A stretch of 64,000 nucleotides of DNA from Candidatus Saccharimonadota bacterium (lineage in GTDB: Bacteria > Patescibacteriota > Saccharimonadia > Saccharimonadales > Saccharimonadaceae): positions 58,908-122,907 of the forward strand of contig CAJPQG010000003.1 in the NCBI GenBank assembly GCA_905372785.1, read 5' to 3'. Under the pieces are notes generated by a model, which did not search any database, was not told the origin of the DNA, and saw only the letters and a list, made by a program, of their open reading frames with translations. Shown piece after piece: positions 8,628 to 14,283 of this stretch. The translations under genes were made by a program, and so were the position numbers. Each line of letters begins with the position of its first letter. The stretch's first letter is position 1.

Positions 8628-8639
8628 GTGTTATCTATG

Positions 8640-8716
8640 TGGTACACCCGACAGGATTCGAACCTATGGCCTTTGGCTCCGCAAGCCAACGCTCTATCCA
8701 GCTGAGCTACGGGTGC
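8640..8716 (-). tRNA. tRNA-Arg (anticodon GCG)
   Basis: Minus-strand cloverleaf: acceptor GCACCCG/CGGGTGT (first pair G-U), D arm GCTCAGCTGGATAGAGC, anticodon stem TTGGC/GCCAA with loop TTGCGGA giving anticodon GCG, T arm ATAGG/CCTGT with TTCGAAT, discriminator A and encoded CCA. Most bacteria read CGN with ACG (inosine) rather than GCG; see findings. Confidence 0.93.
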
Positions 8717-8768
8717 AAATACAGCATTAGTCTTGAAGACGCATGCTGTCATAATACTTGAAAGTACT

Positions 8769-8793
8769 TTCTATCGCTGCGGTAGCGATAGAA
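8769..8793. other. Strong hairpin between tRNA-Arg and the next gene
   Basis: TTCTATCGC (8769-8777) and GCGATAGAA (8785-8793) form a perfect 9-bp stem with a 7-base loop. It lacks a clear U tract, so it may be a weak terminator for the leftward gene ending at 8844 or an unrelated structure. Confidence 0.4.
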
Positions 8794-8843
8794 CAGGTTT
8801 ATAATAGCATGATACCCCAGCTATTCGCAAGTCTAAAAACAAA

Positions 8844-9539
8844 CTACAGCCGTAGACGACGGATGAAACGATCGACTGCGTCTGGCTTTACTTGCTCCAT
8901 TGGTAGCCGTTGACCAACCAAGTCCACAAGCTCTTCACCAACCTCCTCTGGAAAATACATCACAAGGCTCAACCCCCAACGGCGAGCTGGAGTAAATACC
9001 AAAGAATAAATGCCCTCCTCAATAACTACTCCAAATGAACGGTAATTATCGAATGGGTACAGATGATCACCAATGCGCATTCCCTCGGCAATATCTACAC
9101 TATAGGGTATGTTGGCAGGCGGACGCAGTGATAGTAACAAAAAAGCTATCCCCATCAAGATAACTGCAGAAAGGTAGAAAATATTTGGCGCAAACTCAAC
9201 AACTGGAGGCAGCAACTGTCGAAAATTAAATAGTCCAAACACAATCAATACCGCCATCACTAGCCCAAAATAGACATACCATACTGGCTGGCGCTGATGC
9301 TGCACAAACTCTACCGCCTGCCACGTTAGTGGTGGTACCTGAAAATCGTGTGCCATTTCCTCAAGCTGCTGCTGATCATAGGTATCTTGTGCTAGATCAG
9401 CCTCTTGCATCGCATCATAATAGCCGTTTGTAGCCCGAGGCGCTGAAGACGAACCGTACATGCCGGCATCCTCTCGATGAAGCTCCTCCCCAGGCCCTTG
9501 CGGCCCGCCTGATCGTGGATAGTGGTTTTGTGGTTCCAT
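8844..9539 (-). CDS. Two-TM hypothetical membrane protein
   Basis: 231-aa protein without a recognised family name. Residues 1-85 are hydrophilic and Gly/Gln/Asp-rich. Two transmembrane segments follow (about 88-106, WYVYFGLVMAVLIVFGLF, and 118-138, IFYLSAVILMGIAFLLLSL). The C-terminal 90 residues (starting VDIAEGMRIGDHLYPFDNYRSF) look like a small beta-rich domain similar in pattern to bacterial PH-like membrane proteins; this is a pattern impression only. A minus-strand TATAAT (9553-9548) lies 8 bases before the ATG with no Shine-Dalgarno, another leaderless candidate. Confidence 0.75.
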   Translation of the reverse strand: MEPQNHYPRSGGPQGPGEELHREDAGMYGSSSAPRATNGYYDAMQEADLAQDTYDQQQLEEMAHDFQVPPLTWQAVEFVQHQRQPVWYVYFGLVMAVLIVFGLFNFRQLLPPVVEFAPNIFYLSAVILMGIAFLLLSLRPPANIPYSVDIAEGMRIGDHLYPFDNYRSFGVVIEEGIYSLVFTPARRWGLSLVMYFPEEVGEELVDLVGQRLPMEQVKPDAVDRFIRRLRL

Positions 9540-9611
9540 ATACGCTTATTATAGCACAGCAGCCACGCTTGTTAACACTTATGCGTTCTGTGCGCCACAA
9601 AAAACTCCTAT

Positions 9612-9636
9612 AATAAAAATAGCCGCACTGGCGGCT
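9612..9636 (-). terminator. Terminator downstream of tRNA-Ser(GCT)
   Basis: AGCCGC/GCGGCT (9621-9626, 9631-9636); on the minus strand the stem is followed by ATTTTTATTATA. Confidence 0.75.
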
Positions 9637-9664
9637 CTTTGTAAATTTTAGTGTAGTTCAAACT

Positions 9665-9757
9665 TGGCGGAGGAGGGGAGATTCGAACTCCCGCTCCAGG
9701 TTTCCCCGGACTAACGATTTAGCAAACCGTCCCCTTCAGCCACTTGGGTACTCCTCC
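9665..9757 (-). tRNA. tRNA-Ser (anticodon GCT)
   Basis: Minus-strand class II tRNA: acceptor GGAGGAG/CTCCTCC, anticodon stem ACGGT/ATCGT with loop TTGCTAA, long variable arm, T arm GCGGGAGTTCGAATCTCC, discriminator G and encoded CCA. Confidence 0.95.
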
Positions 9758-9794
9758 AACGAAAATTATTGTAACACATTTGATTTTTATTTGC

Positions 9795-9829
9795 TATAAT
9801 AAAATCTGTAGTTGAAAGGAAAGGAAGAA
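9795..9829 (+). promoter_or_regulatory. Promoter and Shine-Dalgarno of pilin-like gene 1
   Basis: TATAAT at 9795-9800, then a roughly 22-base leader ending in the purine-rich GAAAGGAAAGGAAG before the ATG. This contrasts with the leaderless first genes elsewhere in the window. Confidence 0.6.
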
Positions 9830-10252
9830 ATGAAGAAAGTTTTTAGTGGAATCATCATTACACTTGCAGCTATCGTCAGTGGAGCGATGTTCCTAACCGC
9901 TCCTGCACATGCAGAAGACATGGTGACTGCAGCAGACAATGGTCCTGTTGCCGGCATCGATAGCGCGCAAGGAGCAGGCGTACCAACACAAATCAACGGT
10001 GATACCGGTATCGTGCGTAAGATTATCAACATTTTACTCTACGCTATTGCGATTATCTCGGTAATCATGTTGATTATCGGTGGACTGAAGTATGTTGTGT
10101 CTGGTGGTAACAACGCCAAGGTATCAGACGCCAAGAACACCATTCTGTACGCCATCATCGGTTTGGTTGTTGCAATTTTTGCCTACGCAATCATCCGTTT
10201 CGTTGTCGGCCAAGCAATTGGTAATCTCGGCAGCGGTGGTACCAACGCATAA
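9830..10252 (+). CDS. VirB2/TrbC-like pilin subunit candidate 1
   Basis: 140-aa secreted membrane protein. It has a signal peptide ending about APAHAED (residue 26), a short polar stretch, then two hydrophobic helices (GIVRKIINILLYAIAIISVIM and TILYAIIGLVVAIFAYAIIRF) joined by the loop GGLKYVVSGGNNAKVSDAKN. That layout is the TrbC/VirB2 pilin pattern. It is very similar to the product of 12114..12518 over the whole two-helix region, showing a recent duplication. It is monocistronic, with its own promoter, strong ribosome site and terminator, consistent with a highly expressed structural subunit. Pilin function is inferred from architecture and from the neighbouring VirB4, VirB6 and PrgI genes. 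Confidence 0.8.
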   Translation: MKKVFSGIIITLAAIVSGAMFLTAPAHAEDMVTAADNGPVAGIDSAQGAGVPTQINGDTGIVRKIINILLYAIAIISVIMLIIGGLKYVVSGGNNAKVSDAKNTILYAIIGLVVAIFAYAIIRFVVGQAIGNLGSGGTNA

Positions 10253-10283
10253 TTCCATTCCACAGAATAAACAACTTACAAGT

Positions 10284-10313
10284 AAAACCACGTCTCTCGG
10301 CGTGGTTTTATTG
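10284..10313 (+). terminator. Terminator of pilin-like gene 1
   Basis: AAAACCACG (10284-10292) pairs with CGTGGTTTT (10301-10309), then ATTG. Confidence 0.85.
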
Positions 10314-10331
10314 TGATAGAAGCAAATACTA

Positions 10332-10362
10332 AAAATAAAACCGCCTCAGCTGAGAACGGTTT
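10332..10362 (-). terminator. Terminator downstream of tRNA-Ser(TGA)
   Basis: AAACCG/CGGTTT (10338-10343, 10357-10362); on the minus strand followed by TATTTTTAG. Confidence 0.65.
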
Positions 10363-10375
10363 ACATATTCATGCA

Positions 10376-10466
10376 TGGCGGAGAGAGTGGGATTCGAACC
10401 CACGGTACGGGGTCACCGCACGCCGGTTTTCAAGACCGGTACCTTCAACCACTCGGTCATCTCTCC
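10376..10466 (-). tRNA. tRNA-Ser (anticodon TGA)
   Basis: Minus-strand class II tRNA: acceptor GGAGAGA/TCTCTCC, anticodon stem CCGGT/ACCGG with loop CTTGAAA, long variable arm, T arm GTGGGTTCGAATCCCAC, discriminator G, encoded CCA. Confidence 0.95.
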
Positions 10467-10529
10467 ATAGTGAGCACTCGTATAGTAACAGACAATAACA
10501 TTCTTGTCTAGACACACATCTACACAAAG

Positions 10530-11291
10530 CTAATTTATTTGCTGTAAGACCGTTAGCACGTACACGTGGGCTGCGCCAGCCTCCCGCAGCTGCCGAGCCG
10601 CAGCGTTAATCGTATACCCTGTGGTAATAATATCATCGATGAGAATAATCTGGCTTCCACTCACATAATCCTTCTGGTGTGGCGCCACTGCGTACGCTGT
10701 ATCTGCCTGGCGCGCACGCTGCTGTCGGCTTTCAGCTGTCTTTTGGGCTAGCTGGTGACGACGAACTAACAGCTGCCGGCTAGGCAGGTCCACATATCGT
10801 GCATACCACCGGGCGAGCAGCTTTGCGTGGTCTACACCGCGCTGGCGCACGTGAGATAGTGCTGTTGGCACCCAGGTGACTATCACATCATCTGTAACGC
10901 TATTATCGCTCCTAGCCCCCTCTGATGAGCTCTGTAGCGTATATCGCCGGGCTGCTCGATAACTCTGCGCCCTGGCGAGCCTCCGCCACTCCTGCATACT
11001 CTTTGGCGCAGCCACCGCGAGTACATCGGCTAGCTCTTTAGCTAGTCCTCGCTTTGCCGCAAACTTTACATCGTCCACCATATCCGCCAAAACACCTTGC
11101 CTGGGTGCAGCAGTCCATATTGCATCGTAATACACACTCACGCCAGCCTGCCTAGTCTCCACAAATGGGCAGGGAAGCTGCTGTAACTGGTTAATGATGT
11201 TATTTTTACATTTATGACACAAACCTTGGCCAAGACGACCACAAGAGTAACAGGAGTAGGGCGCCAGCCAGCCAAGGAGGGTATCTAGCAT
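10530..11291 (-). CDS. comF: ComF family phosphoribosyltransferase-like protein
   Basis: 253-aa ComFC-type protein, a cytoplasmic factor needed for natural transformation in Gram-positive and Gram-negative models. It has an N-terminal zinc-ribbon with C14, C17, C25 and C28, a middle segment VTWVPTALSHVRQRGVDHAK, and the PRPP-binding loop IILIDDIITTG near residue 221. An unusually long insert separates the two parts (around residues 98-135). Its presence beside a type IV secretion-like locus is compatible with DNA uptake, but comF is often present without the rest. Confidence 0.92.
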   Translation of the reverse strand: MLDTLLGWLAPYSCYSCGRLGQGLCHKCKNNIINQLQQLPCPFVETRQAGVSVYYDAIWTAAPRQGVLADMVDDVKFAAKRGLAKELADVLAVAAPKSMQEWRRLARAQSYRAARRYTLQSSSEGARSDNSVTDDVIVTWVPTALSHVRQRGVDHAKLLARWYARYVDLPSRQLLVRRHQLAQKTAESRQQRARQADTAYAVAPHQKDYVSGSQIILIDDIITTGYTINAAARQLREAGAAHVYVLTVLQQIN

Positions 11292-11361
11292 TGTATTTTT
11301 TACATTCCTTACCTTATTTGGTTGATTATCTCTTGTTTTATCGTTATACTTAAAGAGACTT

Positions 11362-11390
11362 TTGTCAATATGATATTAGCAATTAATAAT
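11362..11390 (+). promoter_or_regulatory. Promoter of hsp20
   Basis: TTGTCA (11362-11367), 17-base spacer, AATAAT (11385-11390). The ribosome site GGAGGA is at 11405-11410, three bases before the ATG. Confidence 0.6.
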
Positions 11391-11413
11391 GTTAGATTTA
11401 CAGTGGAGGAATA

Positions 11414-11908
11414 ATGGCACGTAAACAACCTACCGGTGAGCTACTCACCGATGACGATCTGGCCGCTGCCTTCCTGGCTGATGATTATGCACCAGAGCCA
11501 ACACAGGCTATTGCACCACAGCCAGCCGCACCAGCGCCGCAGCCAGCGGTCGGTGAGCAGCAATGGGACGAGGAAGAAGAACTTCCAGGCCAGCTCGCCG
11601 TGGATGCCTATGAAACGGATGAACTCCTGGTCGTCAAAGCCCGCACCGCAGGTGTTGACCGTAGCGACCTCGACGTAAGCCTATCTGACGGTATTTTGAC
11701 AATCTCGGGAACGCTTTCTAGCGGTGACGAAACCGACGTAAAAAAGTGGCACATTCAAGAGTGTTACTGGGGCGAGTTTAGTCGTACAATCGCCCTACCT
11801 GTCGCCGTAAAGGAAGACGAAGTAAAGGCAGAGCTGAAAGATGGCGTACTTACCATTAGCTTTGCTAAAGTTGAAAAAGAACGCTCAATCACTATCGACG
11901 TTCTGTAA
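11414..11908 (+). CDS. Small heat shock protein, Hsp20/alpha-crystallin family
   Basis: 164-aa chaperone that holds unfolding proteins. The N-terminal 55 residues are acidic and Ala/Pro/Gln-rich, and the alpha-crystallin domain covers about residues 63-155, with ARTAGVDRSDLDVSLSDGILTISG and the end DGVLTISFAKVEKER. The C-terminal IxI anchor of many family members is present only as the weak SITIDVL. It stands alone with its own promoter and terminator. No CIRCE operator is seen. Confidence 0.93.
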   Translation: MARKQPTGELLTDDDLAAAFLADDYAPEPTQAIAPQPAAPAPQPAVGEQQWDEEEELPGQLAVDAYETDELLVVKARTAGVDRSDLDVSLSDGILTISGTLSSGDETDVKKWHIQECYWGEFSRTIALPVAVKEDEVKAELKDGVLTISFAKVEKERSITIDVL

Positions 11909-11925
11909 TCAAGACAGCACCATCG

Positions 11926-11960
11926 TACCACCTCTGCTCGCACCAGAGGTGGTATTATTT
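11926..11960 (+). terminator. Terminator of hsp20
   Basis: TACCACCTCTG (11926-11936) pairs with CAGAGGTGGTA (11944-11954), then TTATTT. Confidence 0.85.
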
Positions 11961-12060
11961 ATACCGTAAAGATCAGCTATCAATGTGCACACTGAACGTA
12001 TCTCTGTGCAAACATAGCTGCGCAGGGAAGGAAAGGTACAAAAAGCTTGCCCACAATATA

Positions 12061-12091
12061 AAAAAACACCCCTCAAAGCGAGGGGTGTTTT
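12061..12091. terminator. Bidirectional terminator
   Basis: ACACCCCTC/GAGGGGTGT with A run on one side and T run on the other; closes the leftward pilin-like gene 2. Confidence 0.85.
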
Positions 12092-12113
12092 ATTTCAGAA
12101 AGGTCTTACTTAC

Positions 12114-12518
12114 CTAGTTCTTAGCTGCCACGTTGTTCATGACGAAGTTGATGATTGCGTAGGCAAAGATCGCGATTACCAGACCGATAACGGCGTACAA
12201 AATAGTGTTCTTCGCGCTAGTTACGGTTGAGGCGTTACCACCAGACGTTGCATAACGCAGACCACCGATGATGATCATAATCACTGAGATCACACCAATG
12301 ATATAGAGCAAGATGTTAATACCAGTTCGGATAACACCAGTCTCACCGTCAAGACTGCTTACCTGTCCTTCACCCTTTGCTGAGTTACTTCCGTCGACAG
12401 AATCTTTTAGATTTATGGCATGAGCTGAGTCTGCTGGCGCGACAAATGCCAGACTACCGGCAACCAAAGCTGGAACCAATAGGATGCCGGCAACAATTGC
12501 TACGAACGCTCGTTTCAT
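12114..12518 (-). CDS. VirB2/TrbC-like pilin subunit candidate 2
   Basis: 134-aa protein with a signal peptide (about residues 1-33, ending SAHA), a polar stretch, and two hydrophobic helices (GVIRTGINILLYIIGVISVI and NTILYAVIGLVIAIFAYAII) linked by GGLRYATSGGNASTVTSAKN. It is the closest paralogue of the product of 9830..10252. It has its own leader: a minus-strand TATAAT (12562-12557), about 38 bases, and a GAAAGGA ribosome site. Own promoter, own terminator and strong ribosome site again point to an abundant structural protein. The assignment rests on architecture. Confidence 0.8.
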   Translation of the reverse strand: MKRAFVAIVAGILLVPALVAGSLAFVAPADSAHAINLKDSVDGSNSAKGEGQVSSLDGETGVIRTGINILLYIIGVISVIMIIIGGLRYATSGGNASTVTSAKNTILYAVIGLVIAIFAYAIINFVMNNVAAKN

Positions 12519-12610
12519 GTTTTATATTCCTTTCTTTTGTACTAAATTCAATCCTTATTATAACAGACTGCTCGTGAATAGCCAGCCTATTTTACGATAA
12601 AATCACCTGG

Positions 12611-12994
12611 TTATCCACCAAACGACTTAAACACGAAGTTAACAATTGCGTACGCTGTAATGGCAATCACTAGTCCGATAACAGCATATAAAATTGTCGT
12701 TTTAGCAGAGCTAATTGCTGATGGATTACCAGAACTAGTCACATATTTAAGCCCTGCAACAATAATCACAATAACAGCCGCTACACCAACTACCCATAAA
12801 ATAATATTAATTGTCGGCTTCACAAAGCCCTCTGACAGTGACTCACCCTTTCCTTTACAAATGGCGCTGCTGCTATTAGCATCACAGGCACCATATGGGT
12901 TTACTGCCTTTGCCGGCGAAATGACAGGTACGGTTGCAGCAGCGGTAGCCACCACCCCAACCAGAGCCAAACTAGCCAATATAAATTTTTTCAT
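12611..12994 (-). CDS. VirB2-like two-TM protein 3
   Basis: 127-aa protein with a signal peptide ending near SPAKA, a short segment with two cysteines (YGACDANSSSAICKGK), and two hydrophobic helices (PTINIILWVVGVAAVIVIIV and TTILYAVIGLVIAITAYAIV) around GLKYVTSSGNPSAISSAK. It is the last gene of a four-gene leftward unit (14152 to 12611); its ATG overlaps the upstream stop by 4 bases, implying coupled translation. Confidence 0.75.
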   Translation of the reverse strand: MKKFILASLALVGVVATAAATVPVISPAKAVNPYGACDANSSSAICKGKGESLSEGFVKPTINIILWVVGVAAVIVIIVAGLKYVTSSGNPSAISSAKTTILYAVIGLVIAITAYAIVNFVFKSFGG

Positions 12995-13299
12995 GAAAAT
13001 GCTCCTGTTATAAATTGAACAATAGTGAAGGCAAATACTAGCACAATGATACCGAGTACAGTATACATAAGCAGGTTCTTGGCAGTAGCAATTTTACCAG
13101 GGTTGCCACCAGCGGTGACATACAACAACCCCGACAAGGTGATCATAATTACTGCAACCGCACCAGCTACCCACATAGCTGTACCTACCATAGTACCAAA
13201 TGTGGCGCCATCGAGGTTGGTTTTTGAAATATTGTAATCCTCAGCGTTAAGCTTACCAGTTTCTGATACACCTGCTGCTAATTGCTGTAATATACCCAT
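12991..13299 (-). CDS. VirB2-like two-TM protein 4
   Basis: 102-aa protein with two hydrophobic helices (TMVGTAMWVAGAVAVIMITL and NLLMYTVLGIIVLVFAFTIV) around GLLYVTAGGNPGKIATAKN. Unlike its relatives it has no signal peptide; the first 30 residues are polar. Start and stop overlap both neighbours (1 and 4 bases), so it belongs to the same operon. It may be an inner-membrane member of the pilin-like set rather than a processed pilin. Confidence 0.72.
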   Translation of the reverse strand: MGILQQLAAGVSETGKLNAEDYNISKTNLDGATFGTMVGTAMWVAGAVAVIMITLSGLLYVTAGGNPGKIATAKNLLMYTVLGIIVLVFAFTIVQFITGAFS

Positions 13300-13757
13300 T
13301 AGTCTATTAGCCCTCCCTTAATTAGGTTAATGATTGCTACCGACGCGAATACCACTACCATACCAACAAGCGCATTCGCAATGATACGACGTGCCGATAC
13401 TGCCGCGTTGGCACTACCACCACTTGTAAGATAGCGAAAACCGCCATATAGTACGTAGCCGACTGCAATATAACCAACCAACATTAAAATGATAGTCGAA
13501 ATATTTAGGACAATAACCCAAATATAGGTACGAAGCTTTTCTTCGTCACTACCACCAGCCATGTCGCGTGGTCCTTTTAGCTCTGATTTGCTACAGTCAT
13601 CATTTTTTTGTAACCCAGTATACCATGCCGGAATACCCAGTATTTCACCACAAGCAGCAGCGGTAGGAGCTGGCTGAACTGGCTGATACGCAGCCAATCC
13701 GAATACACTAATCACACCGAAAACTACTAGAGCGATGCTTCCAAATAATCGTTTCAT
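13299..13757 (-). CDS. VirB2-like two-TM protein 5
   Basis: 152-aa protein with an N-terminal hydrophobic signal (residues 1-23), a 50-residue polar part with cysteines (AAACGEILGIPAWYTG, NDDCSKSE), then two helices (VLNISTIILMLVGYIAVGYV and RIIANALVGMVVVFASVAII) around YGGFRYLTSGGSANAAVSAR. The loop matches the GG-x-x-YxxSGG-x-A pattern of the other set members. It overlaps the neighbouring frames by one base at each end. Confidence 0.72.
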   Translation of the reverse strand: MKRLFGSIALVVFGVISVFGLAAYQPVQPAPTAAACGEILGIPAWYTGLQKNDDCSKSELKGPRDMAGGSDEEKLRTYIWVIVLNISTIILMLVGYIAVGYVLYGGFRYLTSGGSANAAVSARRIIANALVGMVVVFASVAIINLIKGGLID

Positions 13758-14152
13758 TAGCTAAATATTCCTCCTGGAATTAAGAAGTTGGTGATTGCAA
13801 ACAAGAAGATATATAGTAATAAACCAACCACTACATTCAATATAATTTGACGGGCACGTGCTACTTGGTTTGCGTTGTCGCCGGCAGTGGTCCACATAAT
13901 ACCACCAACCATCAGCCCAATAGCCGCCAAAATACCAGCGCCCCAAGTCAGAATCATCAGCGCCACCTTCAAAAGCCACATAACCGTGCTTTCGCCGCCC
14001 TTGTCATCACTACAACTCAACACGGCAGTCTCCACACCAGCACACTTGCTCTCGGCGTGGGCTGCTGGCGCCATCATCACCGGTGCAAGCGTTAGCCCAG
14101 CGAGAAGACCTCCTACTGCTAGTTTTTTATATATATTTGTTATTGTACGCAT
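13757..14152 (-). CDS. VirB2-like two-TM protein 6, first gene of the four-gene unit
   Basis: 131-aa protein starting MRTITNIYKKLAVGG at 14152. The open frame runs 20 codons further upstream, but a minus-strand TATATT (14166-14161) lies 8 bases before this ATG, so I take it as a leaderless start. It has a signal peptide ending near AHAES, two cysteines (KCAGVETAVLSC), and two helices (VALMILTWGAGILAAIGLMV and QIILNVVVGLLLYIFLFAIT) around GGIMWTTAGDNANQVARAR. It heads the operon that runs to 12611 and is divergent from the VirB6-like gene at 14284. Confidence 0.72.
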   Translation of the reverse strand: MRTITNIYKKLAVGGLLAGLTLAPVMMAPAAHAESKCAGVETAVLSCSDDKGGESTVMWLLKVALMILTWGAGILAAIGLMVGGIMWTTAGDNANQVARARQIILNVVVGLLLYIFLFAITNFLIPGGIFS

Positions 14153-14243
14153 AGCTCTACAATATACTAAAGCACGTATTTCAGCAATGGCGACTCCAGC
14201 AATCACTGCCACAATTCCATAGCTAGTAAAATCACAGAATAAG

Positions 14244-14272
14244 TTGCTTTTTTACTATATGCCGGCCATAAT
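14244..14272 (+). promoter_or_regulatory. Promoter of the first VirB6-like gene
   Basis: TTGCTT (14244-14249), 17-base spacer, CATAAT (14267-14272), then AAAAGACAGAT and the ATG. The same layout recurs before the paralogue at 17111. Confidence 0.65.
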
Positions 14273-14283
14273 AAAAGACAGAT

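Noticed and set aside
11375..11400. TTAGCA and TGTTAG before hsp20 as a CIRCE operator
   Set aside because: CIRCE needs TTAGCACTC and GAGTGCTAA nine bases apart; only partial, non-matching half sites are present.
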